DNA from: Corynebacterium jeikeium | GTDB taxonomy: Bacteria; Actinomycetota; Actinomycetes; Mycobacteriales; Mycobacteriaceae | DNA: 64,000 bases | Assembly (NCBI GenBank): GCA_003955985.1 | Contig: CP033784.1 | Coordinates: forward strand, 2,170,001 to 2,234,000 | Direction: 5' to 3' | In this document: positions 17,359 to 26,788 of the stretch, one piece after another | Layout of the letters: the number at the start of each line of letters is the position of its first letter | Position numbering within the stretch: position 1 is the first letter of the stretch | Notes under the pieces: generated by a model | Database searches by the model: none | What the model was told of the DNA's origin: nothing | What the model saw: the letters and a program-made list of their open reading frames with translations, nothing else | Program-made: the position numbers and the translations under genes

Positions 17359-17366
17359 GTGCTAGA
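17359..17366. repeat. 8-bp repeat GTGCTAGA at the module 1 left end
   Basis: The same 8 bases occur at the right end of module 1 (22653-22660) and at both ends of module 2 (24041-24048 and 29334-29341). Each middle IS junction therefore looks like a normal insertion with target duplication into a molecule where the two module ends were contiguous. Confidence 0.85.
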
Positions 17367-17381
17367 GGTTATGACGCAAGT

Positions 17382-19163
17382 TTATTGAATTCCAGAGAAT
17401 TTCTGAACATCCGGCGAGCGAAGGAAACGCCCGGCCATTTCCACAGCTGGCTGAGAAGAATCTCCTTCGATTACAAGGGACGCAATCGCCAATTCCCCTG
17501 TCGTTCCAGCGAACCAGCCATTGGAAAGCTTGCCATCAATTTCTGCTGTACCAGTCTTTCCGCCAAGTGCACTAAGATCACTCAACGACCTAGCTGAACC
17601 GTGGTCAATTGTTGATTTCATCATCGTCCGGAGGCTTTGAATAGTTGTATCGCTGACATGCTGGTCTGCCTGTTTATTCACTACTGTCTGTTCGCCTTGA
17701 ATGAGCTGTGGAGGAACAAGCAAGCCGCCGTTAGCGACAGTCGATTGCATGAGCGCAATCCCAAATGGACTAGCTAGAACCTCGCCCTGTCCAATAGAAG
17801 CCTCCACACGAGGAGGTCCAGCCGGTGTCCGCGGCACCGAACCAGTAAGTGTGGTCATCCCTGGTACGTCGAAGTCGGAGCCAATTCCGAGTTCTAAAGC
17901 AGTCCGTTGCAGATCATCTTCTCCCAAACGATCCGAAATGACCGCTTGGGTTGTGTTACATGATTGGGCGAAAGCTTCTTCCAGTCGAACGCTACCTAGA
18001 TCGAAGTCATGATCGTTGGGAATCGTGCGTCCAGCGACGGTGATATTGCTAGGACAAGGTAGTTCCTCATCCATGCTGACTGCCCCTGCCTCTAGTGCCG
18101 CCGCTGTGGTCACAGTTTTGAACGTCGATCCCGGTGGGAATAGCCCGGTGAGTGCGATTGGCCCTTGGTTATTTGCCTTGTCATTTTGTGCAACGGCAAG
18201 GACACCTCCTGTTCTAGGATTGAGCACGACTAGAACTGCGGCACGTTGCTCACTGTCCACTGCTTGTTTTGCTGCGCTTTGCAGTGTGTTATCCAGAGTG
18301 GTTGCGATTGGCTGAACTCGGCGAGGCGGCTCAGAGGCTACCGTCGTCATACCTTGTGAACTCTCAGCGCGTATCGACCATCCTGAATTAGCATCGAGCA
18401 CTGACTCCCAATATTTGTTCAATTCAGCATCCAGCGGAGAGTTAAGAGTTTTGGACACGCTTAAGAGACGCCCCTGCTCCACAGTGGAAATTCCCTCAAA
18501 GGTCCTAAGTTGCTCTTGTATCTTCCGGAATTCTTCCTGCCTCAAAGTGAGGAGCACGGTGTCTTCATCCTGAGACTCTCCCAAGGTCTGCTCGATCCAC
18601 TCCTTAGTCGTTGTGGGAGACACTGGTGCAAAAATCTGGGCCAATTCCTGCGCTCTAGAGGCTATATCTTTGCGACCTCGTACCTGAATAACTTTCGTCC
18701 AGGTCATATATTCATTGCCCAAGCGATCTTTAATTGGAAGATCGTACTGTTTATCTTCAGCAAAAAAGAGTGCGGAATCATCGCTCAACTGAGCTTCGAA
18801 GATCGAAGGCAACCATTGAGGCTTACCATCCTGTCCACTAAGGACGAGCCGACCATTGCTCTCCAACTCCACACCATCTTTGGACCAAGTCACATGAGTA
18901 TTCTGCTTTCCATTGGAAATATCAGATTTTTCGATGTTGACCTTCACACCATGAAGTGACTGCCGAAATTCATGAAGGGCGCGCTCCGGGTCTGGATGAT
19001 CCAGATACCGTGCAGCCTTGCTGTCATCTCCCGCGTTGAAAGCTTTGAGAAATACGTCTGAGTCTGATTCCCACGGTAGAGCTGAACAGCTGCTCAACAT
19101 CACTGCGGAGAGCGAACAGAGTGCAATCACCGACTGACGGAAACGATTGTGCTTAGTCATCAT
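17382..19163 (-). CDS. MecA/PBP2m-like class B penicillin-binding lipoprotein (intact copy)
   Basis: 593-residue extracytoplasmic transpeptidase. Signal peptide with lipobox LSSC (lipidated Cys 26); residues ~35-135 resemble the NTF2-like MecA N-domain (DVFLKAFNAGDDSKAARYL); transpeptidase motifs are GSTFK (S346, K349), SCN (401-403) and KTG (536-538). Extra transpeptidases of this build take over wall cross-linking when native PBPs are inhibited by beta-lactams. It resembles what has been called pbp2m in resistant corynebacteria; I recall this and could not align it. It is the third gene of a lysR-bla-pbp set read leftward, 113 bases after bla. Low-affinity behaviour is inference. Confidence 0.85.
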   Translation of the reverse strand: MMTKHNRFRQSVIALCSLSAVMLSSCSALPWESDSDVFLKAFNAGDDSKAARYLDHPDPERALHEFRQSLHGVKVNIEKSDISNGKQNTHVTWSKDGVELESNGRLVLSGQDGKPQWLPSIFEAQLSDDSALFFAEDKQYDLPIKDRLGNEYMTWTKVIQVRGRKDIASRAQELAQIFAPVSPTTTKEWIEQTLGESQDEDTVLLTLRQEEFRKIQEQLRTFEGISTVEQGRLLSVSKTLNSPLDAELNKYWESVLDANSGWSIRAESSQGMTTVASEPPRRVQPIATTLDNTLQSAAKQAVDSEQRAAVLVVLNPRTGGVLAVAQNDKANNQGPIALTGLFPPGSTFKTVTTAAALEAGAVSMDEELPCPSNITVAGRTIPNDHDFDLGSVRLEEAFAQSCNTTQAVISDRLGEDDLQRTALELGIGSDFDVPGMTTLTGSVPRTPAGPPRVEASIGQGEVLASPFGIALMQSTVANGGLLVPPQLIQGEQTVVNKQADQHVSDTTIQSLRTMMKSTIDHGSARSLSDLSALGGKTGTAEIDGKLSNGWFAGTTGELAIASLVIEGDSSQPAVEMAGRFLRSPDVQKFSGIQ

Positions 19164-19276
19164 GGGAGTGACGTTAAGTGAGACGCATTGGATGCCACCA
19201 ATATCACATAATGCAATTGTCTCATTTCATTCACATATAGGCGATGGTAGAAGTGTGTATTCAAGTGGCAGAAATT

Positions 19277-20107
19277 CTAACGAAGAGCGTCCACGAGCAG
19301 TCTAGCCACTTCGCCAACAGCACCATCGTGAGTACTCATTGCTTGTTCTGGCACCACCTGTTTCAGCATGATGGACACCACAATGGGCTCCTCGCCCTCA
19401 ACCTGGATAATCGAAGCTTCACCATGGAGAAGTCCTACAGTGCCCGTTTTTCCATAGATATCAACGCCGCTTGGAGGAAAGCCTGAAGGAACACGGTGAC
19501 GCCACACCTGCAACCCCAAGAGTTCACACATAGATCGACGTACCGCTGCACTATCGTCTTTCCAAACCTGTTCCAAGTCATTAGTTATTTCCGCCAACGA
19601 AGAGACTGCAGAAAACGCTATATCTGTACTACTCCCCCCTTGGGATTGAACATATTGACGCAATTGTTTCTCCGCCGTCACTAAGCTATTCCGATCTTGC
19701 AAGTCATAATGAGGTGGAAACCGTTTAAGAAATGCTTCTCGAGCCCACGCAGGCAGTAGACGCAAAATCTCGTGGGCGGCCACGTTATCTGACACCGATG
19801 CGACTTGTTTCATTAAGTCTCGGAGACTCACGTTCACTGCGTCATCAAAGGCAGCGAACCCATACCCTTCGTAAGTTCCTTTGGACGGTGCAACGTCAAC
19901 ACGAAGACGAGGATCCAGATCACCTCGTTGAATCGCTTCCAAAGTGAGGTGGAGGAGCCGGATTTTATATAAGGATGCCACCGTAATTTTCTCGTCTTGT
20001 TTGCGTCCGATAGTCACCCCATCGTGCAGTCGCGATGCACACCACCATCCCTCACACCCCGACCGCGTCAACACGTTTTCCAGGGCCATCTCCATCCGTG
20101 CAGTCAT
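19277..20107 (-). CDS. class A beta-lactamase-fold serine hydrolase (copy 1)
   Basis: 276 residues with the three serine beta-lactamase motifs: SLYK (S45, K48), SDN (106-108) and KTG (220-222), at class A spacing. Two features are odd. There is no N-terminal signal peptide, although beta-lactamases act outside the membrane. The omega-loop ExxLN motif that supplies the deacylating Glu166 is not apparent between SDN and KTG. It may therefore be a poor hydrolase, a penicillin-binding sensor or a DD-peptidase-like protein. Its ATG overlaps the lysR stop (ATGA), giving tight coupling. Copy 2 differs by Thr14 to Met. Confidence 0.75.
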   Translation of the reverse strand: MTARMEMALENVLTRSGCEGWWCASRLHDGVTIGRKQDEKITVASLYKIRLLHLTLEAIQRGDLDPRLRVDVAPSKGTYEGYGFAAFDDAVNVSLRDLMKQVASVSDNVAAHEILRLLPAWAREAFLKRFPPHYDLQDRNSLVTAEKQLRQYVQSQGGSSTDIAFSAVSSLAEITNDLEQVWKDDSAAVRRSMCELLGLQVWRHRVPSGFPPSGVDIYGKTGTVGLLHGEASIIQVEGEEPIVVSIMLKQVVPEQAMSTHDGAVGEVARLLVDALR

Positions 20108-20964
20108 TGGTTAATCCTTCGACAAATTCTTTCGGCGACCGCCATGGCCTCGGCGCCATTGTCCATCCCACCTCGGCGAACCACTACATCCACGGAAAAA
20201 TCGAAACGGGAAGGAAGCTCAATAGCATTGTCAAACTGGTGAAAACCGCGAAATACCAAAGACATCCCCTCCCCTCTTCCAATCAATAAGCCCCTACCTA
20301 GAGCATCCTCTGAATCATTAATTTCGCAAGACACACCCGACCGAAATAGCTCTCTCGCCAAACCACTGGCTGCACTTGAATTGTCATTCAGGTTCTCCAC
20401 CAGCAGATTCAATTGAGACAAGGTCTTATCCAACCTTGAATACCCCGGCGGCACCACTAGATCACGTGACAGAGAAAACTGCCTCGCACTGCGGTGAGTA
20501 CCCAAGGGAACCGGAGCTTGAACAAGCCCCGCATGAATAGCGCCTTCTTCAACACGGGCAAGAATCTCAACAGAAGGCAGTGACGACAAAACTACTCCAT
20601 CATGCTGCTGTGCCTTTGCTGCAATACGCGATCCTATCTCGCTTGGAAGCGCACTACTGATGGCCAAACGAAACCCGCTTTGCGCACCACTTCGGATACC
20701 GTCAATCATCGAATGCATAGTCTGAAGATCGCGATTAATCACCCGGGCATATGGAAGCAAGGTCAACCCTGCCTCGGTTAGTTTCACTTCCCCCGCCCCT
20801 CGGATAAATAGCGGTGTACCTACACCAGCTTCTAAGCGCTTAATGGCATTGGAGACAGGCGGCTGACTCACTCCCAGTCGCGCTGCCGCCGCTGTAAAAC
20901 TACCGGTCTCCGCTAAAGCCACGAAATACTGCCATTGGCGCAGATTTCCCGTCTGAGCAATCAT
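20104..20964 (-). CDS. LysR-family regulator of the bla/pbp module (copy 1)
   Basis: 286 residues from the ATG at 20964 (another ATG four codons upstream, at 20976). Typical LysR HTH near the start: RQWQYFVALAETGSFTAAA, then ARLGVSQPPVSNAIKRLEAG, followed by a LysR substrate-binding domain. The gene overlaps bla by 4 bases, so it heads the lysR-bla-pbp set. LysR proteins adjacent to beta-lactamase genes (AmpR, and BlaA-type in actinomycetes) commonly respond to wall fragments; by analogy this one may induce bla and pbp. It diverges from the chimeric helicase ORF, ~60 bases away. Confidence 0.85.
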   Translation of the reverse strand: MIAQTGNLRQWQYFVALAETGSFTAAAARLGVSQPPVSNAIKRLEAGVGTPLFIRGAGEVKLTEAGLTLLPYARVINRDLQTMHSMIDGIRSGAQSGFRLAISSALPSEIGSRIAAKAQQHDGVVLSSLPSVEILARVEEGAIHAGLVQAPVPLGTHRSARQFSLSRDLVVPPGYSRLDKTLSQLNLLVENLNDNSSAASGLARELFRSGVSCEINDSEDALGRGLLIGRGEGMSLVFRGFHQFDNAIELPSRFDFSVDVVVRRGGMDNGAEAMAVAERICRRINQ

Positions 20965-21024
20965 GGGTCTCAGCATAGTGGAGCACGAGTTCGCACCACT
21001 GCAGCGTAAAATGATGTCTTTGGC

Positions 21025-22659
21025 TTGAGCAACACCGTCGCGGTGGCGTCGATAAACAAAAAGGAAGTGACACACAGCGTGGGCATTGGAAACGGACCGC
21101 TCATTGTGCAGTCGGATAAGACCGTGCTGCTGGAAATCGACCACGAACAGGCGCAGGAGGCGCGCACCGCGCTGGCACCGTTCGCGGAGCTGGAGCGCGC
21201 GCCGGAGCACGTGCACACCTACCGCATCACCCCGCTGGCGCTGTGGAACGCCCGCGCGGCAGGGCACGACGCGGAGCAGATCATGGACGTGCTGGAAACC
21301 TACTCGCGGTTCCCCGCCCCGCAGCCGCTGCTCATCGACATTGCCGACACGATGGATCGCTACGGGCGGCTGAAGCTCATCAAGCACCCAGCGCACGGGC
21401 TCGTGCTAGAGACGACGGACAGGGCTGTGCTGACGGAGATCCGGCGTCACAAAAAGATCAAGCCCATGTTGGGCGCAGAGATCGACGAGGACTCGATCGT
21501 TGTGCACCCTTCCGAGCGCGGCAGGCTCAAGCAGGAACTGCTGAAGGTCGGCTGGCCCGCAGAGGACCTGGCGGGATACGTCGACGGCGAGGCACACCCC
21601 ATCGAGCTGTCGCAGGAACACGAAGAATGGCAGCTGCGCGACTACCAGGAGATGGCGGCCGATAGCTTCTGGGAAGGCGGCTCGGGCGTGGTAGTGCTGC
21701 CATGTGGTGCGGGCAAGACGATGGTCGGCGCGGCCTCGATGGCCAAGGCAAAGGCCACCACCCTGATCCTGGTGACGAACACCGTCGCGGGCAGGCAGTG
21801 GAAGGACGAGCTAGTGCGCCGCACCTCCCTGACGGAGGATGAAATCGGCGAATACTCCGGAGAGAAGAAGGAGATCCGCCCCGTGACCATCGCCACCTAC
21901 CAAGTGGTCACGCGCAAGTCGAAGGGCGAATACCGGGCGCTGGAGCTGTTCGACTCCCGCGACTGGGGCTTAATCATTTACGACGAGGTTCACCTGCTGC
22001 CTGCCCCGGTGTTCCGCATGACCTCCGACCTGCAGTCTCGCCGCCGTCTGGGGCTCACCGCCACCCTGGTGCGCGAGGACGGCCGCGAAGGCGACGTATT
22101 CAGCCTGATCGGGCCGAAGCGCTATGACGCCCCATGGAAGGACATCGAGGCCTTCCTGGATCGCATGTCCCCCGGCGGTCTCTCGTCCGTTCCCCAGTCC
22201 CTGCGGTATTTGATTGACGACGCCACCAGGGCATTCCAGCAGGGCTCCGCCACCGAACCCCACTCGGCTCGTGTCCCGTCTCGCGTGGATACTCCCCAGC
22301 GCAACATCATGGACATCACTGGGGACTCCACCGAGATCGCCTCGGAGATCGACGGCGCCGTGGAGGGTTTTCGCCGCGCCCACGACCAGGCCATCGCCGT
22401 GGACCCGGCGGACGGCACGAAGGCCTCGGACACCCGGACCTTCCGCTCGCCGCGGGAGATCATGTCCGAGCTGCGCCGCGCCTATACCGCGGGCACACAG
22501 GTGCGCCTGCACTACGTGGACTATGCGGGTGCCACCAGCCATGACTGGATCTCCATCGTGATGATGACCCCCTCCACCATCTCCGCGGTGCTCGAATCCA
22601 CCGGGGAGAGCCTCACGATCCAACCCCACCGCATCGCTGCGGTGGACGTGCCGTGCTAG
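21025..22659 (+). CDS. chimeric ORF: XPB-type helicase N-terminal part fused to the C-terminus of its neighbour (copy 1)
   Basis: 544 codons from a TTG (a GTG near 21,082 is possible). Residues ~24-375 match actinobacterial XPB helicases: NGPLIVQSDKTVLLEID, Walker A PCGAGKT (227-232), DEVH box (320-323), GLTATLVREDGREGDVFSL. In the family, APWKDIEA is followed by QGxIAPA and the second RecA-like domain; here it switches to FLDRMSPGG and then SSVPQSLRYLIDDATR, the C-terminal part of the XPB-N/helicase-associated protein normally encoded just upstream of the helicase. Motifs IV-VI are absent, so it is not a working helicase. The fusion point is at ~22,144-22,155. Confidence 0.8.
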   Translation: MSNTVAVASINKKEVTHSVGIGNGPLIVQSDKTVLLEIDHEQAQEARTALAPFAELERAPEHVHTYRITPLALWNARAAGHDAEQIMDVLETYSRFPAPQPLLIDIADTMDRYGRLKLIKHPAHGLVLETTDRAVLTEIRRHKKIKPMLGAEIDEDSIVVHPSERGRLKQELLKVGWPAEDLAGYVDGEAHPIELSQEHEEWQLRDYQEMAADSFWEGGSGVVVLPCGAGKTMVGAASMAKAKATTLILVTNTVAGRQWKDELVRRTSLTEDEIGEYSGEKKEIRPVTIATYQVVTRKSKGEYRALELFDSRDWGLIIYDEVHLLPAPVFRMTSDLQSRRRLGLTATLVREDGREGDVFSLIGPKRYDAPWKDIEAFLDRMSPGGLSSVPQSLRYLIDDATRAFQQGSATEPHSARVPSRVDTPQRNIMDITGDSTEIASEIDGAVEGFRRAHDQAIAVDPADGTKASDTRTFRSPREIMSELRRAYTAGTQVRLHYVDYAGATSHDWISIVMMTPSTISAVLESTGESLTIQPHRIAAVDVPC

Positions 22660-22660
22660 A
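22653..22660. repeat. 8-bp repeat GTGCTAGA at the module 1 right end
   Basis: It abuts IS copy 2 and contains the TAG stop of the chimeric ORF. It pairs with 17359-17366 as the target duplication of the original IS insertion. Confidence 0.85.
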
Positions 22661-24040
22661 GGGTTAAGTAAAGAAAAGTGTGTCCGCATGCCACCATAAC
22701 CCCAGACCACACACCACAAATCACCAAAGAATAGCTCCCCGAAAGCTATTACCCACACCATCCCGCACCTCCGGCCACATTTGTGCTAACCGCACACCGG
22801 TTGGATTAAAGGATGACCACCAACCGCCCCAGCTGCCCACTATGCGGCAACAACACAAAGAAAAACGGCACCACCAGCAAATCAACCACCCGTTGGCGCT
22901 GCACCCACTGCGGACACTCCTTTACCCGCAACACCCAAACCCACAACAAAAACACCGCCACCATGGCTTTGTTCATCCAATGGGCCACCGGCACCCAATC
23001 TCTAACCACCTTCGCCGCACACCATGGCGTAACCAGGCAAACCATGCACCACCGATTCCGATGGTGCTGGTGGATCATCCCCACACCCACCATCGACTCA
23101 TTCCGCATCCATGACCAAATCTTCCTCGACGCGACCTATCTAAAGTCCGGATGCCTCCTGATCGCAGCCAGTAAAACCCACGTCATCAACTGGACCTGGG
23201 CCAGACACGAAACCACCGCCGCCTACACCGAACTCCTACGCCCCATTGCCGCACCACTAATCGCAGTCACAGACGGCGGACAAGGTGCCCAATCAGCCAT
23301 CCACCACTGCTGGCCAACAACACGCATCCAACGCTGCCTCGTCCACGCCCAACAAACAGTCCGCCGCCACACCACCAGCAACCCCCGCACCGATGCCGGC
23401 AAAACCCTCTACCGCCTAGCCCTGAAACTCACTCGCATCACCGACCTTGACCAAGCATCCACATGGGTCGCCCACCTGCACGAATTCGACCACACCTACC
23501 GGGAATGGATGAACGAGAAAACCACCATCAAAGACCCCGTTACCGGCGCCTACACCAAGGTCTACACCCACCAACGCGTCCGAGCGGCCTATCAATCATT
23601 GCTATCTCTGCACCGCAGAGACCTGCTGTTTACCTACCTGCAACCCCCACCAACAACCATCGACCCCGACAACCTTGCAGCAACAACAAACAGCCTCGAA
23701 GGTGGCATCAACGCCCCCATAAAAGAACTAGCCCGCAGACACCGCGGACTATCACTACCGCATCAACGCACAGTGATGGATTGGTGGCTGTATCTACATA
23801 CAGAAGTCCCTGACGATCCGGTCAAGATCGCCAGGGACCAACGATGGGGTCAAGACGCACTTTCCACAGCAACAGACCTGATCACCCACAACACCACAGC
23901 CACTACCAATGACATCGGTGCACCAGCAGAATACGACACCGCCATCGACACCAGCTACCAACACAACCTCGGCATCCAAAAAGGCTGGATCAAATAACCG
24001 CAACACGCCCGGAAAAGACACACTTTTCTTTACTTAACCC
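22661..24040 (+). mobile_element. IS256-superfamily (IS1249-like) insertion sequence, copy 2
   Basis: 1380 bp with intact ends and intact transposase. Flanked on both sides by GTGCTAGA. Confidence 0.9.
22813..23997 (+). CDS. IS256-superfamily transposase (IS1249-like), copy 2
   Basis: 394 residues, AAAGG just before the ATG. An N-terminal zinc-binding pair (CPLCGNN and CTHCGHSF) is followed by an HTH-like stretch (TTFAAHHGVTRQTMHHRF) and the DDE core: FLDATYL (first Asp), AVTDGGQGAQSA (second Asp), then CLVHAQ, and SLEGGINAPIKE with the Glu. These features and the 8-bp target duplication fit the IS256/IS1249 group, whose members cut and copy DNA with a DDE active site. Very C-rich codon use on this strand differs from neighbouring genes. 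Confidence 0.9.
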   Translation: MTTNRPSCPLCGNNTKKNGTTSKSTTRWRCTHCGHSFTRNTQTHNKNTATMALFIQWATGTQSLTTFAAHHGVTRQTMHHRFRWCWWIIPTPTIDSFRIHDQIFLDATYLKSGCLLIAASKTHVINWTWARHETTAAYTELLRPIAAPLIAVTDGGQGAQSAIHHCWPTTRIQRCLVHAQQTVRRHTTSNPRTDAGKTLYRLALKLTRITDLDQASTWVAHLHEFDHTYREWMNEKTTIKDPVTGAYTKVYTHQRVRAAYQSLLSLHRRDLLFTYLQPPPTTIDPDNLAATTNSLEGGINAPIKELARRHRGLSLPHQRTVMDWWLYLHTEVPDDPVKIARDQRWGQDALSTATDLITHNTTATTNDIGAPAEYDTAIDTSYQHNLGIQKGWIK

Positions 24041-24063
24041 GTGCTAGAGGTTATGACGCAAGT

Positions 24064-25844
24064 TTATTGAATTCCAGAGAATTTCTGAACATCCGGCGAG
24101 CGAAGGAAACGCCCGGCCATTTCCACAGCTGGCTGAGAAGAATCTCCTTCGATTACAAGGGACGCAATCGCCAATTCCCCTGTCGTTCCAGCGAACCAGC
24201 CATTGGAAAGCTTGCCATCAATTTCTGCTGTACCAGTCTTTCCGCCAAGTGCACTAAGATCACTCAACGACCTAGCTGAACCGTGGTCAATTGTTGATTT
24301 CATCATCGTCCGGAGGCTTTGAATAGTTGTATCGCTGACATGCTGGTCTGCCTGTTTATTCACTACTGTCTGTTCGCCTTGAATGAGCTGTGGAGGAACA
24401 AGCAAGCCGCCGTTAGCGACAGTCGATTGCATGAGCGCAATCCCAAATGGACTAGCTAGAACCTCGCCCTGTCCAATAGAAGCCTCCACACGAGGAGGTC
24501 CAGCCGGTGTCCGCGGCACCGAACCAGTAAGTGTGGTCATCCCTGGTACGTCGAAGTCGGAGCCAATTCCGAGTTCTAAAGCAGTCCGTTGCAGATCATC
24601 TTCTCCCAAACGATCCGAAATGACCGCTTGGGTTGTGTTACATGATTGGGCGAAAGCTTCTTCCAGTCGAACGCTACCTAGATCGAAGTCATGATCGTTG
24701 GGAATCGTGCGTCCAGCGACGGTGATATTGCTAGGACAAGGTAGTTCCTCATCCATGCTGACTGCCCCTGCCTCTAGTGCCGCCGCTGTGGTCACAGTTT
24801 TGAACGTCGATCCCGGTGGGAATAGCCCGGTGAGTGCGATTGGCCCTTGGTTATTTGCCTTGTCATTTTGTGCAACGGCAAGGACACCTCCTGTTCTAGG
24901 ATTGAGCACGACTAGAACTGCGGCACGTTGCTCACTGTCCACTGCTTGTTTTGCTGCGCTTTGCAGTGTGTTATCCAGAGTGGTTGCGATTGGCTGAACT
25001 CGGCGAGGCGGCTCAGAGGCTACCGTCGTCATACCTTGTGAACTCTCAGCGCGTATCGACCATCCTGAATTAGCATCGAGCACTGACTCCCAATATTTGT
25101 TCAATTCAGCATCCAGCGGAGAGTTAAGAGTTTTGGACACGCTTAAGAGACGCCCCTGCTCCACAGTGGAAATTCCCTCAAAGGTCCTAAGTTGCTCTTG
25201 TATCTTCCGGAATTCTTCCTGCCTCAAAGTGAGGAGCACGGTGTCTTCATCCTGAGACTCTCCCAAGGTCTGCTCGATCCACTCCTTAGTCGTTGTGGGA
25301 GACACTGGTGCAAAAATCTGGGCCAATTCCTGCGCTCTAGAGGCTATATCTTTGCGACCTCGTACCTGAATAACTTTCGTCCAGGTCATATATTCATTGC
25401 CCAAGCGATCTTTAATTGGAAGATCGTACTGTTTATCTTCAGCAAAAAGAGTGCGGAATCATCGCTCAACTGAGCTTCGAAGATCGAAGGCAACCATTGA
25501 GGCTTACCATCCTGTCCACTAAGGACGAGCCGACCATTGCTCTCCAACTCCACACCATCTTTGGACCAAGTCACATGAGTATTCTGCTTTCCATTGGAAA
25601 TATCAGATTTTTCGATGTTGACCTTCACACCATGAAGTGACTGCCGAAATTCATGAAGGGCGCGCTCCGGGTCTGGATGATCCAGATACCGTGCAGCCTT
25701 GCTGTCATCTCCCGCGTTGAAAGCTTTGAGAAATACGTCTGAGTCTGATTCCCACGGTAGAGCTGAACAGCTGCTCAACATCACTGCGGAGAGCGAACAG
25801 AGTGCAATCACCGACTGACGGAAACGATTGTGCTTAGTCATCAT
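24064..25844 (-). pseudogene. MecA/PBP2m-like gene, copy 2, frameshifted
   Basis: Same as the intact copy except that a run of six A (18762-18767) is five A here (25444-25448). The frame breaks at about residue 135, just after the N-terminal domain, leaving a 152-codon 5' ORF and a 446-codon 3' ORF that lacks a signal peptide. Unless slippage in the A-run restores the frame, no exported transpeptidase can be made. A homopolymer sequencing error is an alternative. Confidence 0.8.
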
Positions 25845-25957
25845 GGGAGTGACGTTAAGTGAGACGCATTGGATGCCACCAATATCACATAATGCAATTG
25901 TCTCATTTCATTCACATATAGGCGATGGTAGAAGTGTGTATTCAAGTGGCAGAAATT

Positions 25958-26788
25958 CTAACGAAGAGCGTCCACGAGCAGTCTAGCCACTTCGCCAACA
26001 GCACCATCGTGAGTACTCATTGCTTGTTCTGGCACCACCTGTTTCAGCATGATGGACACCACAATGGGCTCCTCGCCCTCAACCTGGATAATCGAAGCTT
26101 CACCATGGAGAAGTCCTACAGTGCCCGTTTTTCCATAGATATCAACGCCGCTTGGAGGAAAGCCTGAAGGAACACGGTGACGCCACACCTGCAACCCCAA
26201 GAGTTCACACATAGATCGACGTACCGCTGCACTATCGTCTTTCCAAACCTGTTCCAAGTCATTAGTTATTTCCGCCAACGAAGAGACTGCAGAAAACGCT
26301 ATATCTGTACTACTCCCCCCTTGGGATTGAACATATTGACGCAATTGTTTCTCCGCCGTCACTAAGCTATTCCGATCTTGCAAGTCATAATGAGGTGGAA
26401 ACCGTTTAAGAAATGCTTCTCGAGCCCACGCAGGCAGTAGACGCAAAATCTCGTGGGCGGCCACGTTATCTGACACCGATGCGACTTGTTTCATTAAGTC
26501 TCGGAGACTCACGTTCACTGCGTCATCAAAGGCAGCGAACCCATACCCTTCGTAAGTTCCTTTGGACGGTGCAACGTCAACACGAAGACGAGGATCCAGA
26601 TCACCTCGTTGAATCGCTTCCAAAGTGAGGTGGAGGAGCCGGATTTTATATAAGGATGCCACCGTAATTTTCTCGTCTTGTTTGCGTCCGATAGTCACCC
26701 CATCGTGCAGTCGCGATGCACACCACCATCCCTCACACCCCGACCGCATCAACACGTTTTCCAGGGCCATCTCCATCCGTGCAGTCAT
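25958..26788 (-). CDS. class A beta-lactamase-fold serine hydrolase (copy 2)
   Basis: Identical to copy 1 except Met for Thr at residue 14, caused by one base change (26748). The SLYK, SDN and KTG motifs are unchanged, and the same absence of signal peptide and ExxLN applies. It is coupled to the upstream lysR by an ATGA overlap; the following pbp is the broken copy. Confidence 0.75.
   Translation of the reverse strand: MTARMEMALENVLMRSGCEGWWCASRLHDGVTIGRKQDEKITVASLYKIRLLHLTLEAIQRGDLDPRLRVDVAPSKGTYEGYGFAAFDDAVNVSLRDLMKQVASVSDNVAAHEILRLLPAWAREAFLKRFPPHYDLQDRNSLVTAEKQLRQYVQSQGGSSTDIAFSAVSSLAEITNDLEQVWKDDSAAVRRSMCELLGLQVWRHRVPSGFPPSGVDIYGKTGTVGLLHGEASIIQVEGEEPIVVSIMLKQVVPEQAMSTHDGAVGEVARLLVDALR

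Larger units (their letters stand above)
15980..22660. repeat. tandem repeat unit 1 (IS copy 1 plus module 1), 6681 bp
   Basis: Nearly identical to unit 2 (22661-29341). Differences I found: the 1-base deletion and substitution in IS copy 1, a 1-base deletion in the pbp of unit 2 and one substitution in bla (C/T, base 20067 against 26748). Such low divergence indicates a recent duplication. Confidence 0.9.
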
